A stretch of DNA of 48,032 nucleotides from Paracoccaceae bacterium (lineage in GTDB: Bacteria; Pseudomonadota; Alphaproteobacteria; Rhodobacterales; Rhodobacteraceae). Of the stretch, positions 1 through 9,937 are shown piece by piece. The position numbers and the translations under genes were made by a program. Location of the stretch: positions 1-48,032 of the forward strand of contig CANJQT010000013.1 in assembly GCA_947476475.1 (NCBI GenBank), in the 5' to 3' direction. Each line of letters opens with the position of its first letter. The first letter of the stretch is position 1. Below the pieces are notes generated by a model. It did no database searches. It saw only the letters and a list, made by a program, of their open reading frames with translations, and was not told where the DNA came from.

Positions 1-903
1 GAACACGTCGCCCGGATAGGCTTCGCGGCCCGGCGGGCGGCGCAGCAGCAGCGACATCTGGCGGTAAGCCACGGCCTGCTTGGACAAGTCATCATAGATG
101 ATCAGCGCATGGCGGCCGTTGTCACGGAAATATTCGGCAATCGCGGTCGCCGAATAGGGCGCCAGAAACTGCATGGGCGCCGGGTCAGACGCGGTCGCGG
201 CCACGACGATCGTGTATTTGATCGCGCCGGTTTCTTCCAGTTTCTTCACCAGCTGCGCCACGGTCGAACGCTTTTGCCCGATGGCGACGTAAACGCAGTA
301 AAGTTTCTTGCTTTCGTCATCGCCAGCCGCCGCATTGTAGGACTGCTGGTTCAGGATCGTATCAAGCGCAATCGCGGTCTTGCCGGTCTGACGGTCGCCG
401 ATGATCAGTTCGCGCTGGCCACGGCCAACTGGGATCATGGCGTCAACCGACTTCAGGCCGGTTGCCATCGGCTCATGCACCGACTTGCGCGGGATGATGC
501 CGGGGGCTTTCACGTCCGCAACCGAACGCTTCTTGGTCTTGATCGGACCCTTGCCGTCGATCGGGTTGCCCAGACCGTCCACAACACGGCCCAGCAGTTC
601 GTCACCCACCGGCACGTCCACGATGGACTTGGTGCGCTTGACGACGTCACCTTCCTTGATGGCGCGGTCGTCGCCGAAGATAACGATACCGACGTTATCG
701 ACTTCAAGGTTCAGCGCCATGCCGCGGATACCGCCGGGGAACTCGACCATTTCACCGGCCTGGACATTGTCCAGCCCGTGAACGCGCGCAATGCCGTCAC
801 CGACCGAAAGCACGCGGCCAACTTCGGCCACTTCAGCTTCCTGACCGAAGTTCTTGATCTGCTCCTTGAGGATCGCAGAGATCTCGGCTGCTTGGATACC
901 CAT
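1..903 (-). CDS. atpA: F0F1 ATP synthase subunit alpha, partial (C-terminus off the left edge)
   Basis: This is the alpha subunit of the F1 catalytic head, which carries the non-catalytic nucleotide sites of the membrane ATP synthase. The first 301 residues of a protein usually about 510 long are visible, beginning [19 protein letters not shown]. The P-loop GDRQTGKT lies at residues 169-176, the position known for alpha subunits, and is preceded by the beta-barrel domain ([11 protein letters not shown]). The ATG at 903 overlaps the atpH stop by one base (TAATG), so the two genes are translationally coupled. Gene order atpH-atpA is the standard F1 operon, and atpG, atpD and atpC are expected beyond the edge. 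No frameshift is seen in the visible part. Confidence 0.98.
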   Translation of the reverse strand, partial: MGIQAAEISAILKEQIKNFGQEAEVAEVGRVLSVGDGIARVHGLDNVQAGEMVEFPGGIRGMALNLEVDNVGIVIFGDDRAIKEGDVVKRTKSIVDVPVGDELLGRVVDGLGNPIDGKGPIKTKKRSVADVKAPGIIPRKSVHEPMATGLKSVDAMIPVGRGQRELIIGDRQTGKTAIALDTILNQQSYNAAAGDDESKKLYCVYVAIGQKRSTVAQLVKKLEETGAIKYTIVVAATASDPAPMQFLAPYSATAIAEYFRDNGRHALIIYDDLSKQAVAYRQMSLLLRRPPGREAYPGDVF

Positions 904-1463
904 TATCCGACCTCTTTCATTGAATTCTGAAGGGACGCGAGCTTCGAGCGGATCGACGTGTCGATCATCTTCGAGCCCACCTTGACGATAAGACCACCGA
1001 TGAGGCTTTCATCGACAGCGATATTCAGTTTCACATCCTTGCCCACCGACGCTTTCAGCGTCGCAGCAAGTTTCGTGGCCTGCGCCTTGGACAAGTCCGC
1101 AGCGGCGGTGACATCCGCGGTCACTTCGCCTTTTTCGTCGGCGATCATCGCGCGCAGCGTGGCCAGCAGTTGCGGCAGCACGAACAGGCGGCGATTGGAA
1201 GCCATCAGACCCAGCGTATTGGCCAGGATGCCCGAGAGTTTCATTTTTTTGGCGATGGCGGCGACCGCTGCGGCCTGTTCATCGCGGCTGTAAACCGGCG
1301 ACGAAATCAGCGCGCGGAAATCCGCACTTTCGTTCAGTGCGCCTTCCAGCGCGGTCACGTCTGCCTCAAGCGTCTTGACGCCCTTGGCTTCCCTGACGAG
1401 ATCGAAAACCGCCAGCGCATAGCGTCCCGCGATCCCGGAAGCTGTCGAAGCTGATTCGGACAC
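903..1463 (-). CDS. atpH: F0F1 ATP synthase subunit delta
   Basis: The delta subunit is the peripheral-stalk protein linking the F1 head to the b subunits. The roughly 186-residue protein starts [19 protein letters not shown], matching the usual delta opening (G-RYA-ALF), and ends in the conserved C-terminal region ([23 protein letters not shown]). Two GTG codons compete for the start. The one at 1469 lies directly on the GGAAGG ribosome site, while the one at 1463 has that site about 6 bases upstream, so I prefer 1463. It is the first gene of the F1 operon. The 277 bases upstream (1464-1740) must hold the operon promoter, but I see no convincing -35/-10 pair there. Confidence 0.96.
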   Translation of the reverse strand: MSESASTASGIAGRYALAVFDLVREAKGVKTLEADVTALEGALNESADFRALISSPVYSRDEQAAAVAAIAKKMKLSGILANTLGLMASNRRLFVLPQLLATLRAMIADEKGEVTADVTAAADLSKAQATKLAATLKASVGKDVKLNIAVDESLIGGLIVKVGSKMIDTSIRSKLASLQNSMKEVG

Positions 1464-1740
1464 GTCCACCCTTCCGATTAGTTTTGTCGGGCCTTATCGT
1501 CGGCCAGAACTACCCCACTGCGTGCAGCAGGGTGCCGCACACGATAATCCGGTGCCGTGTAGCAGAGAGACATGCCCCTCGCAACCGCCTTGGGCACAAG
1601 TTTTCGATCATCTGCCCCGGCTTTTTCACGGGTTAGCGCGAACCATTCGCCGCAGATCCGCCTGTATCGGGAAAAGCCGGGAAAATCACGCGGTTTGCGC
1701 CAGAATCAGCAATGCGCCTTCCCCCGGCGCGATTGTGCGC

Positions 1741-2487
1741 TCAGGTCTGGCCCGTTGCCGGTTTCGGCAAAGCCTCAAGGGCGCGCAACGGCTTCTTCAC
1801 CACCGCCCGCAAACCCGGTCGCAACGGCGCATGAACCTGCTTTGACACTTCAAGCATCAGAACTCCGCCCGCCATCACCCGGCTGACCCGCCCCCCGGCG
1901 CGTTCCCACATCGAAGCGGTCCGCAACCAGAAGCGCCGCTCCGACGGCGGCGCGAAAAGTGCCGTCTCATAGCGTTCAGAAGTAAAGCCATGCTGGCGCA
2001 ACAGCCCGTCCAGCTGGCGCATCGAATAGGGCCGTCCATGGCCAAACGGCGTCGCATCGCTGCGCGCCCACAGGCCCTTGCGGTTCGGCACCACAAACAA
2101 CGCCCCCCCGCCCGGCCCCAGAACCCGCCAGCATTCCTCCAGAAGGGCCGACGGCTGATCAGAGGTTTCAAGCCCATGCAACACGATCAGCCGATCTACC
2201 ATCCCGGTGTCGATCGGCCACTGCACTTCTTCCGAAAGGACCGCGACATTGGCCATGCCCGCAGGCCAGGGCATCACCCCTTGTGGCGCAGGCATCAGAC
2301 CGATCACCCGGCGCGCCTGTTCCAGATACGGGCGCAGCAATGGCACCGCAAAGCCGTATCCCACGACGGTCTGCGCCTTGGCCTCAGGCCAAAGTTCCAC
2401 CACCTTGTCGCGGATGGCCTTCTGGGCCACCCGGCCCAGTTGGGTGCGGTAATAAAAATTCCGCAGATCTAAAACATCAAGATGCAT
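1741..2487 (-). CDS. class I SAM-dependent methyltransferase-family protein
   Basis: A 248-residue cytosolic protein with a Rossmann-type methyltransferase fold. A motif I-like glycine region ([11 protein letters not shown], about residues 42-52) is followed by a motif II/III-like [21 protein letters not shown] around 115-135, typical of Methyltransf_11-type enzymes. Motif I lacks the full GxGxG, so the substrate and even the activity are uncertain. The ATG at 2487 has AGGA about 8 bases upstream. The gene diverges from gloB across 63 bp, so the two probably share a regulatory region. The stretch after the stop contains a small dyad (GCGCC / GGCGC, 1714-1730) without a T-run. Confidence 0.85.
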   Translation of the reverse strand: MHLDVLDLRNFYYRTQLGRVAQKAIRDKVVELWPEAKAQTVVGYGFAVPLLRPYLEQARRVIGLMPAPQGVMPWPAGMANVAVLSEEVQWPIDTGMVDRLIVLHGLETSDQPSALLEECWRVLGPGGGALFVVPNRKGLWARSDATPFGHGRPYSMRQLDGLLRQHGFTSERYETALFAPPSERRFWLRTASMWERAGGRVSRVMAGGVLMLEVSKQVHAPLRPGLRAVVKKPLRALEALPKPATGQT

Positions 2488-2550
2488 TGCGCCGGTCCTG
2501 CACCTGAGCCACAGTTGATCCGTAACATACGGGTTAACGCGTCAAACACC

Positions 2551-3276
2551 ATGCCTTTGGAAATCATTACGGTTCCTTGCCTCTCGGACAACTACGCCTA
2601 TCTTGCCCATGATGCGGCAACAGAAGCGACGGCGGTGATCGATGTGCCGGAAGCCACGCCGATCCTCAATGCCCTGCGCGCCCGAGGCTGGCGCGCCAGC
2701 CATATCCTGATCACCCACCATCATGACGATCACATCGCAGGGGTCGAGGCGCTTGCCGCCGCCACTGGTGCACGCGTCATTGGCGCCGCCGCTGACGCCC
2801 ACCGCCTGCCGCCGCTCGACGATGAAGTGACCGAAGGCGACGTGATACGCATCGGCATGGACGAAGGCCACGTGCTTGCCGTCCCCGGTCATACGTCGGG
2901 GCACATCGCATTTCATTTCCCCGCCAGCAATGTCGCCTTCACCGCTGACAGTCTGATGTCGGCCGGCTGTGGCCGCCTGTTCGAGGGCACGCCGGGCCAG
3001 ATGTGGGAGAGCCTGTCGAAGCTCATGGCATTGCCCGCCGATACGCTGATCTGCTCGGGCCACGAATACACCGCCTCCAACATCCGCTTCGCCCTTTCGG
3101 TCGATCCCGACAATCCTGCCCTTCTGGCCCGCGCGGCGCGCGTGACAGCCGCCCGCGCCCTTGGCGCAGCGACCGTTCCGGTGCCTTTGTCCGAAGAACT
3201 GGCCACCAACCCCTTCCTCCGCGCGAAGGACGCGGCAGACTTCGCCCGCCTGCGCGCCCTCAAGGACAGGTTCTGA
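2551..3276 (+). CDS. gloB: hydroxyacylglutathione hydrolase (glyoxalase II)
   Basis: Glyoxalase II hydrolyses S-D-lactoylglutathione to D-lactate and glutathione, the last step of methylglyoxal detoxification. The 241-residue protein has the metallo-beta-lactamase metal motif THHHDDH at 55-61, the GHTSGHI motif at about 110-116 and the C-terminal SGHEYT motif of GloB enzymes. An upstream in-frame start at 2482 would add 23 residues without family similarity. The ATG at 2551 gives MPLEIITVPCLSDNYAYL, the normal GloB N-terminus. A small GGGCC/GGCCC hairpin at 3331-3343 followed by TTCT may end the transcript. Confidence 0.95.
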   Translation: MPLEIITVPCLSDNYAYLAHDAATEATAVIDVPEATPILNALRARGWRASHILITHHHDDHIAGVEALAAATGARVIGAAADAHRLPPLDDEVTEGDVIRIGMDEGHVLAVPGHTSGHIAFHFPASNVAFTADSLMSAGCGRLFEGTPGQMWESLSKLMALPADTLICSGHEYTASNIRFALSVDPDNPALLARAARVTAARALGAATVPVPLSEELATNPFLRAKDAADFARLRALKDRF

Positions 3277-3471
3277 ACCGGGGGCGAAGCCTCTCACGCA
3301 CCGGTGTTGGTCACGAAACGATCACATTTTGGGCCCTCGGCCCTTCTGAATGACAAAATCGGCCACTTTCCCCTTGAAGCCGCCCGAATTCCACCGAACT
3401 TTAAGAGTACGAGGCCAAGGTAAGCACGGGCAGCCCATCGCCCTCCTTGCCCGGAAGAAAGGAGCACGCAG

Positions 3472-5793
3472 GTGCCGTCATTTTCGAACACGCTCGAACA
3501 GGCAATCCACGCGGCGTTGGCACTTGCGAATGCCCGCCGTCATGAACTGGCCACCCTTGAACATTTGCTGCTGGCTTTGATCGACGAACCCGATGCGGCC
3601 AAGGTCATGCGCGCCTGTTCGGTCAACCTTGATGAACTGCGCAAAACCCTGCAGGGCTTTATCGACGAAGATCTTGTGACACTGATCACCGACGTCGAAG
3701 GGTCCGAAGCCGTGCCCACCGCCGCCTTCCAGCGGGTGATCCAGCGTGCGGCGATCCATGTGCAATCCTCGGGCCGTACCGAAGTGACCGGGGCCAACGT
3801 GCTGGTCGCCATCTTCGCCGAACGCGAATCCAACGCCGCCTACTTCCTGCAAGAACAGGACATGACCCGCTATGACGCGGTCAATTTCATCGCGCACGGC
3901 GTGGCAAAGGATCCGTCCTTCGGCGAAACCCGCCCCGTCACGGGCGCGTCTGACTCCGAAGAAAGCCATCAGCCCCATGCCGACGGCGAGGCCAAGGAAA
4001 GCGCACTTGCCAAATATTGTGTAGATCTCAACGTCAAATCCCGCAAAGGCGACGTTGATCCCCTGATCGGTCGCGACGCGGAAGTCGAACGTTGCATTCA
4101 GGTTCTGTGCCGCCGCCGCAAGAACAACCCGCTTTTGGTCGGCGATCCCGGCGTTGGCAAAACCGCCATCGCCGAAGGGCTGGCGCTGAAGATCATCCGC
4201 GGCGAAACGCCCGAGATTCTGGCAAAGTCCACCATATTCTCGCTCGACATGGGCGCACTTCTGGCCGGCACCCGCTATCGCGGCGACTTCGAAGAACGCC
4301 TGAAAGCCGTGGTGAAAGAACTGGAGGATCACCCTGATGCGATCCTCTTCATTGACGAAATCCACACCGTCATCGGCGCAGGTGCCACCTCTGGCGGGGC
4401 GATGGATGCCTCCAACCTGCTGAAACCGGCGCTGCAGGGCGGCAAGCTGCGCTGCATGGGATCCACAACCTACAAGGAATTCCGCCAGCATTTCGACAAG
4501 GACCGCGCCCTGTCGCGCCGGTTCCAGAAGATTGATGTCAACGAACCCTCGGTCGATGACAGCGTGAAGATCCTGATGGGGCTGAAACCCTATTTCGAAA
4601 AGCACCACGATCTTCATTACACCAAGGACGCGATCAGATCCGCCGTCGAACTGGCAGCGCGCTACATCCACGACCGCAAACTGCCCGACAAGGCCATCGA
4701 CGTAATTGATGAAGCCGGGGCGGCCCAGCATCTGCTCAGCGATTCCAAACGCCGCAAGACCATCGGCCCGAAAGAAATCGAAGCGGTGGTGGCCAAGATC
4801 GCCCGCATCCCCCCCCGCAACGTCTCGAAAGACGATGCCGAAGTCCTGCGCGATCTAGAAAAGACCCTCAAGCGCGTGGTCTTCGGCCAGGACAAGGCGA
4901 TCGAGGCTCTGTCGTCGGCCATCAAACTGGCCCGCGCCGGACTGCGTGAACCGGAAAAGCCGATCGGCAACTACCTCTTCGCAGGCCCCACCGGCGTTGG
5001 CAAAACCGAGGTCGCCAAACAACTGGCCGACAGCCTAGGTCTGGAACTGCTGCGCTTTGACATGTCGGAATATATGGAAAAGCACGCGGTTTCACGCCTG
5101 ATCGGTGCCCCGCCCGGCTATGTCGGCTTTGATCAGGGCGGCATGCTCACTGACGGGGTCGATCAGCACCCGCATTGCGTCTTGCTCCTGGATGAAATGG
5201 AAAAGGCCCATCCGGATGTCTACAACATCCTTCTGCAGGTGATGGACCACGGCAAACTGACCGACCATAACGGCCGCACAGTCGACTTCCGCAATGTGAT
5301 CCTGATCATGACCTCGAATGCGGGCGCCTCTGAAATGGCCAAATCCGCCATCGGCTTTGGCCGCGACCGACGCGAGGGCGAGGATACGGCAGCCATCGAA
5401 CGCACCTTCACCCCAGAATTCCGTAACCGTCTGGATGCGGTGATCTCCTTCTCGCCCCTGCCGCGCGAAGTGATCATTCAGGTGGTGGACAAGTTTGTCC
5501 TCCAGCTGGAAGCCCAACTGGTGGACCGCAATGTCCATATCGAACTGACGCCCGAAGCCTCGAACTGGCTGGCCGAAAAGGGCTATGACAGCCGCATGGG
5601 CGCGCGCCCCCTTGCCCGCGTCATTCAGGAACATATCAAGAAGCCACTCGCCGAAGAACTGTTGTTCGGCAAACTGACAAAGGGCGGACTGGTGCGGGTT
5701 CAGGTTCGCGATGGCGGGCTCGAACTGCAGGTGATGGAACCGGAAAAACCGCGCCTGTCAGGATCGAAGCCGCCGCTTCTCACGGCGGACTGA
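3472..5793 (+). CDS. clpA: ATP-dependent Clp protease ATP-binding subunit ClpA
   Basis: ClpA is the hexameric AAA+ unfoldase that feeds substrates, including N-degron proteins brought by ClpS, into ClpP. At 773 residues it is close to the E. coli length. It has an N-domain (about 1-145), a first AAA module with Walker A GDPGVGKT at 224-231 and Walker B LFIDEIH, a second module with GPTGVGKT at 505-512 and Walker [14 protein letters not shown], and a C-terminal D2-small domain. An SAIGFG loop fits the ClpP-docking IGF/IGL loop. The start is GTG at 3472 with GAAAGGAG 8 bases upstream. No clpS gene fits in the 195 bp upstream, so the adaptor must be elsewhere. Confidence 0.97.
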   Translation: MPSFSNTLEQAIHAALALANARRHELATLEHLLLALIDEPDAAKVMRACSVNLDELRKTLQGFIDEDLVTLITDVEGSEAVPTAAFQRVIQRAAIHVQSSGRTEVTGANVLVAIFAERESNAAYFLQEQDMTRYDAVNFIAHGVAKDPSFGETRPVTGASDSEESHQPHADGEAKESALAKYCVDLNVKSRKGDVDPLIGRDAEVERCIQVLCRRRKNNPLLVGDPGVGKTAIAEGLALKIIRGETPEILAKSTIFSLDMGALLAGTRYRGDFEERLKAVVKELEDHPDAILFIDEIHTVIGAGATSGGAMDASNLLKPALQGGKLRCMGSTTYKEFRQHFDKDRALSRRFQKIDVNEPSVDDSVKILMGLKPYFEKHHDLHYTKDAIRSAVELAARYIHDRKLPDKAIDVIDEAGAAQHLLSDSKRRKTIGPKEIEAVVAKIARIPPRNVSKDDAEVLRDLEKTLKRVVFGQDKAIEALSSAIKLARAGLREPEKPIGNYLFAGPTGVGKTEVAKQLADSLGLELLRFDMSEYMEKHAVSRLIGAPPGYVGFDQGGMLTDGVDQHPHCVLLLDEMEKAHPDVYNILLQVMDHGKLTDHNGRTVDFRNVILIMTSNAGASEMAKSAIGFGRDRREGEDTAAIERTFTPEFRNRLDAVISFSPLPREVIIQVVDKFVLQLEAQLVDRNVHIELTPEASNWLAEKGYDSRMGARPLARVIQEHIKKPLAEELLFGKLTKGGLVRVQVRDGGLELQVMEPEKPRLSGSKPPLLTAD

Positions 5794-5888
5794 TCAGTTG
5801 CCGCAGGTAGCGCGCCCAAACCAATAAGTGCGCCAGAGCGTCGCCGAAATCGGAACAGAGCCAAGTCAGACAACACCTACCACGAACT

Positions 5889-5921
5889 GTCGCTGATCAG
5901 CCAAACGGGCTGGTCAGCGAC
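5889..5921 (+). terminator. strong stem-loop downstream of clpA
   Basis: The arms GTCGCTGATCAGCC (5889-5902) and GGCTGGTCAGCGAC (5908-5921) pair over 14 positions with a single G-U wobble, around the loop AAACG. The hairpin lies 95 bases after the clpA stop and 135 before the next start. It is followed by ACCGATCT rather than a U-run, so it is either a 3'-end stabiliser or processing structure, or a poor intrinsic terminator. Confidence 0.5.
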
Positions 5922-6056
5922 ACCGATCTCCAGGCACCGTAGCGGAGAAGAAGATCAAAGCCAGCCGACCCTTCCCCACCTTGCTCTAAATCAATGCGTC
6001 CAATTGCTTTCGTGGCAAGAACTCAATGCACAGTGTGCGGGGGGCGGGGGTTTGAA

Positions 6057-7238
6057 ATGCGCTTGCTTCTTCTTGCTTTTCTTTTCGTGACGGCGCTCGT
6101 CTTTTCTGCCTCAAGGGCGACTGCAGATCTCGCAGACGCACAGGCAGCCTACACGAAGGGCGACTTCGAAACGGCCAGATCGATGCTTCAGGCACCAAGC
6201 CTCCGGGGCGATGCTGATGCACTCATGTTGCTTGCAAAGTTGGTTCAAGACGGCAAGGGCGGCGCCCAGGACTCCATTGAGGCCTACAAGCTCTACTCTC
6301 TGGTCTTCATGCTGGGTGAACCCGACCCGCGTGCAGAAGCAGCAGCCCGGCGCCGCATGGTTTCGCGCGGCCTGACACACGAGGAAATCCTGTCCGCCGA
6401 ATACGCGGTCATTGAATGGGTAGATCAGACGTTCGGGACAGGCGGTCGGGAATCCGCCGTGGACGATCTGGCCCGAAAGCTCGCCGCCTGCAAGTCTGAG
6501 TGCTATGCTGAAACGGAAATGGTTTTTTCACTGGGTCCAGCCGCTGCTCGGGTCGTGCCAGACCTTGAATCGTTGATGACCCGCGACCCGATGTGGATGC
6601 CCCGGCAGAACTATGCCTATTCGCTCGCGGTGATAGGTACAGCCGCTGTGCCTGCAATGTGCAGGATCTTGCAGGACGACGAAGAGTTGCGCGCAGAAGG
6701 GATCCAGAATCTTCTTGTCACCGCTCGCGCCCTCCAGCTCATGGGTCCGACCGCGCATGAGGCGCGGTCATGCCTGGTGAATGCATTGACACGGACCTAT
6801 TCCGAAGTCGGAATGAACCATAAAGAACTCGGGGGCGGATTGGGCGGCGAAGAAGCTGCTGATCTCAGCTTCCGAAGCAAAACTGCGATCATGGGCACAC
6901 TGATCACGATCGGGGATCCCGACCGCATGATCCATGCCCCGTTGACCACATACTTTGAACAGGAACAGAATATCTCGCTTCGGCTTCTGGTCGCCTGGAC
7001 AGTCGGCAGACTCTATAATCAGGATCGACCGGCAATTGACCTCGCTCTGAAGGTACTTGAAAGCGGCTCCGAGCGAGAGCAGGCCATCTGTCTCTCGGTG
7101 CTACTTGATCTTTCCGATACCCCCTCTTTCGTTGGCGACGCAGCTGGCCTTCTTCCTCAAATCAAGAAGCTGGCCAAGTCTGGGGATCAAGAGTTGTCTG
7201 CCCCCGCCAGAAGCCTTTTGGAAGCCCTTCAAAAGTGA
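6057..7238 (+). CDS. secreted protein with Sel1-like and HEAT-like helical repeats
   Basis: I do not recognise a named family. The 393-residue protein begins with a clear Sec signal peptide (MRLLLLAFLFVTALVFSASR, cleavage probably after ATA) and should be periplasmic. After it comes a Sel1/TPR-like stretch (AQAAYTKGDFETA, then GDADALMLLAKLVQDGKGG). The rest is all-helical with HEAT-like spacing. An upstream in-frame start at 5994 would add 21 residues ahead of the signal peptide. The ATG at 6057 has a GGGGG tract nearby. Sampled lines of this gene run about 52-58% GC, visibly below the flanking genes, and use many CTT/TTC/TCT codons, suggesting acquisition or weak expression. It is convergent with the OmpA-like gene. 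Confidence 0.75.
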   Translation: MRLLLLAFLFVTALVFSASRATADLADAQAAYTKGDFETARSMLQAPSLRGDADALMLLAKLVQDGKGGAQDSIEAYKLYSLVFMLGEPDPRAEAAARRRMVSRGLTHEEILSAEYAVIEWVDQTFGTGGRESAVDDLARKLAACKSECYAETEMVFSLGPAAARVVPDLESLMTRDPMWMPRQNYAYSLAVIGTAAVPAMCRILQDDEELRAEGIQNLLVTARALQLMGPTAHEARSCLVNALTRTYSEVGMNHKELGGGLGGEEAADLSFRSKTAIMGTLITIGDPDRMIHAPLTTYFEQEQNISLRLLVAWTVGRLYNQDRPAIDLALKVLESGSEREQAICLSVLLDLSDTPSFVGDAAGLLPQIKKLAKSGDQELSAPARSLLEALQK

Positions 7239-7375
7239 TAGCTACTTTTTCGATTAGGCAAATCAAATGGCTGGCCGGGGCGATTGTGCAAAGGGGCCGT
7301 CTGGCACCGCAGATACAAGGGGCTTATCAATCGGCCGGTTTGGTGGTCATGAACAGCAATGTCCGGCTGACTTTC

Positions 7376-8662
7376 CTATCTTTCCGTCAGCTTCAGTTCG
7401 ATCCGCCGGTTCTGCGCCCGCGCCTCGGGCGTTTCAGCCAGTGCCACCGGCTGATATTCACCAAAACCGGTTGCAGCCAGTCGATCCGGCGGGAAACCAA
7501 GATCAACCTGCATATACCGCACAACCGACAACGCGCGCGCCTGGCTTAGTTCCCAGTTGTCCGCAAAAGCCCCCTGGCCCGATAACGGCACATTGTCTGT
7601 ATGGCCATCGACCCGGATGATCCAGTTCAGTTCGGGCGGGATCGCCGCAGCGACCTCGCGCAGGATGGTGATGACGCCTGCGATCTGGTCCTTGCCCTCG
7701 GGTGACAGGTCGGCAGCCCCCGGTTCGAACAGCACCTCGGACGAAAAGACGAACCGGTCGCCCACAACCCGCACGCCCTCGCGCCCGGCCAGCACCTCGG
7801 ACAGCCTGCCAAAGAATTCTGACCGGTATTTGGCCAGTTGCCGCACCTCGTCCTTCGCCGCCTCCGCCTCTTCGGCCAACCGCTTGCGTTCAGCCTCTTC
7901 CAATGCCGCGCGGCGCTTTTCTTCGGCGGCCACCCGCGCCAGAGCCGAGTTCAGCTGACTGCCCAGCGCCTCGACCTGCACGTTCGCTGCGGCATCCCTG
8001 GCCGCCGACGCATCCAGCAGGTCCTGCAGCGATGCAAGTTGCTGGCGCATCACAGCCACCTGTTCGTTCAGAAGCGTCAGCTTGCGTGCGCCTTCGGCCG
8101 ACAGGGCTTTTTCGCTGCTCAGCGCCTGGTCAGCCATGGCCAAAAGCGCCTGTTGCCTTTGCGCCTCGCTAAGGCTCGCGGCCTTTTCCTCGGCCAGTTG
8201 CGCTTTGGCCAATTCGGCGGCTGCCAGCAGGGTCAGCGTCTCCTCGGCCTTCTTGCGCTGTTCCTCAAGTGCCAGCGAGGTTGCCGCCAGATCCGCGCGC
8301 GCGCCCTCAAGATCGCCCTCAAGCCCCGCCAGCTGTCCCTCCAGCCCGGAAATCCTGCCCTGCGCCGCAGTCAGCGCCGCCCCGCGGCTGGCAAGGGTTG
8401 CGGTCAGCGCCCCCACCGTCGCCTCGAGGCTGGCGGTCTTAGACTTCTCCAGGCCCAGACTGTCAGCCAGCCCCGCCAATTGCTGGTTCAGATCGGCCAG
8501 CTCATCTTCCTTGGTATTGATCGTGTCGCGCAGCGCGAACTGGACGATCATGAAAACCGTCAGCACGAACATCAGCACCATCACCAGCGATGTCATGAGA
8601 TCGAGGAACCCCGGCCAGATCGCTGCCGCCTGAGCCGCCCTTCCGCGCCCATGCCCAGCCAT
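7376..8662 (-). CDS. MotB/OmpA-like peptidoglycan-binding stator protein
   Basis: The 428-residue envelope protein probably forms a proton-driven complex with the channel gene just upstream. It has a single N-terminal membrane helix, AIWPGFLDLMTSLVMVLMFV (about 14-38). Asp21 sits where MotB and ZorB carry the essential proton-binding aspartate. A long Ala/Leu/Glu-rich coiled coil follows (about 45-270), then a C-terminal OmpA domain with IRVDGHTDNVPL and the QARALSVVRYM and TGFGEYQP motifs that bind peptidoglycan. The ATG at 8662 is 2 bp after the upstream stop. In Rhodobacteraceae this pair is annotated generically and its function is unknown to me. Flagellar MotB is unlikely because the coiled coil is much longer and no motility genes are nearby. 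Confidence 0.88.
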   Translation of the reverse strand: MAGHGRGRAAQAAAIWPGFLDLMTSLVMVLMFVLTVFMIVQFALRDTINTKEDELADLNQQLAGLADSLGLEKSKTASLEATVGALTATLASRGAALTAAQGRISGLEGQLAGLEGDLEGARADLAATSLALEEQRKKAEETLTLLAAAELAKAQLAEEKAASLSEAQRQQALLAMADQALSSEKALSAEGARKLTLLNEQVAVMRQQLASLQDLLDASAARDAAANVQVEALGSQLNSALARVAAEEKRRAALEEAERKRLAEEAEAAKDEVRQLAKYRSEFFGRLSEVLAGREGVRVVGDRFVFSSEVLFEPGAADLSPEGKDQIAGVITILREVAAAIPPELNWIIRVDGHTDNVPLSGQGAFADNWELSQARALSVVRYMQVDLGFPPDRLAATGFGEYQPVALAETPEARAQNRRIELKLTER

Positions 8663-8664
8663 GA

Positions 8665-9861
8665 TCAGCCCCTGTCCGCGGGTGGTTCGCCACGCCCGCC
8701 CAAGTTTCGCACCGCCCGCGTCAGTTGCGCCAGATCGGCGCGCAAATCGCCCAGCGCCTCTTGCCGGCCCGCCGCAACCTCCTCCAGCAGCCGCAGCATC
8801 TGCGTGTCGATTGACCGCAGCCGCATCCGGCTTTCCGCGTCAGCCCCGCCGCCCGAAGCCGCCTGCCCTTCGGCAAAGCCGGCCGCCAGCCGCTCTTGCC
8901 CCGCCGCAATCCGCTCCAACTGCCCAGAGGTTTCGCTCATCCCCTGCCCCAGTTGGCCGACCAGCGCGTTCACGGCTTCGGCCATCAACTCCAGCCCTGT
9001 GGTCATCCGTGCACGGTCCGCCTCGGCCTGAACGCGCATGTCCTCGAAGAATTCCGTCTGCTCTTCCAGATGTTCGGCCAGCGCGGCAATCACCGCACGC
9101 GCATTGTCGCCGTCCCCGTCACCCCCGGCAATCGACAGGCGGGTAAAGCCCGACAGCCATTCCTCCAGTTCGCCGTAAAAGCGATTCTGTCCATGATTGG
9201 CAAACAGATCAAGAAGCCCCAGCACCAGCGATCCCGCCAGCCCCAGCAAGGACGAGGAAAAGGCCGTGCCCATCCCGCCCAGTTGCGCCTCAAGCCCGGT
9301 CATCAGCTTGGTGAACACATCCGCGCTGCTTTCCCCGTCCTTAGGTGCCAAAGCCCGGATCGTATCGACAACCGCCGGGACCGTGGTTGAAAGCCCGTAA
9401 AGTGTGCCCAGAAGCCCAAGGAAAATCAGCAGGTTGGTCAGATAGCGGGTGATGTCCCGCGCTTCGTCGATCCGCGCCGAGACAGAATCAAGGATCGACC
9501 GCGCCGAGGTCGAAGATATGTGCCCGGCGCGCGTTCCCCGCGACCGCAACAGCGCGGCCAGCGGTGCCAGAAGCCGCGGGGCAATGGTCGCCTCGTGTCC
9601 GGGTCGCCCCGAAGCATAGCCTTCGATCCAGCGCACGGACGCAACCAGTTGCACCACCTGCCAGACGCAGGTGATAACCCCGACGAAGAAAACCGCGAAT
9701 ATCCCGCCGTTCAGCCAGGGGTTATCCAGGACCACCGGCATGATCTTGCCAAAGACCAGATAGCCACCCGCCACAACCAACCCAGTGACCATCAGCATCA
9801 GCATGATCTGCCGGACCGGTTGCGAAAAATATGGCGCCACCGGGCGCGCTGGCCTGTCCAT
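8665..9861 (-). CDS. MotA/TolQ/ExbB-type proton channel family protein
   Basis: The 398-residue inner-membrane protein has four predicted helices at about 18-36, 52-72, 139-163 and 196-220. The last two carry the family signatures FLGLLGTLYGL and GGMGTAFSSSLLGLAGSLVLG. A cytoplasmic loop lies between helices 2 and 3, and a long C-terminal helical/coiled-coil tail runs from about 240 to 398, unlike TolQ or ExbB but like ZorA. The open frame extends upstream to 10140, but those 93 residues are antisense to the ChaC-like gene. ATG 9861 (MDRPARPVAPYF) is the reasonable start. The OmpA-like partner follows after 2 bp. Confidence 0.88.
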   Translation of the reverse strand: MDRPARPVAPYFSQPVRQIMLMLMVTGLVVAGGYLVFGKIMPVVLDNPWLNGGIFAVFFVGVITCVWQVVQLVASVRWIEGYASGRPGHEATIAPRLLAPLAALLRSRGTRAGHISSTSARSILDSVSARIDEARDITRYLTNLLIFLGLLGTLYGLSTTVPAVVDTIRALAPKDGESSADVFTKLMTGLEAQLGGMGTAFSSSLLGLAGSLVLGLLDLFANHGQNRFYGELEEWLSGFTRLSIAGGDGDGDNARAVIAALAEHLEEQTEFFEDMRVQAEADRARMTTGLELMAEAVNALVGQLGQGMSETSGQLERIAAGQERLAAGFAEGQAASGGGADAESRMRLRSIDTQMLRLLEEVAAGRQEALGDLRADLAQLTRAVRNLGGRGEPPADRG

Positions 9862-9937
9862 CTGGATCTTTACCCCCGTCTGCTCAACGCCAAGAATAGG
9901 CGCTGGGCCACCGCATGCCAAGCACTGAACCGCCGGC

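Noticed and set aside
1470-1740. Specific sigma-70 promoter for the ATP synthase operon
   Set aside because: A promoter must be here, but the candidates such as GATAAG lack a matching -35 at acceptable spacing, so I do not place it.
7376-9861. A Zorya anti-phage system
   Set aside because: Only the channel and OmpA-like proteins are present. No helicase, nuclease or other effector gene is adjacent, and the flanks are housekeeping genes, so calling it defence is not supported.
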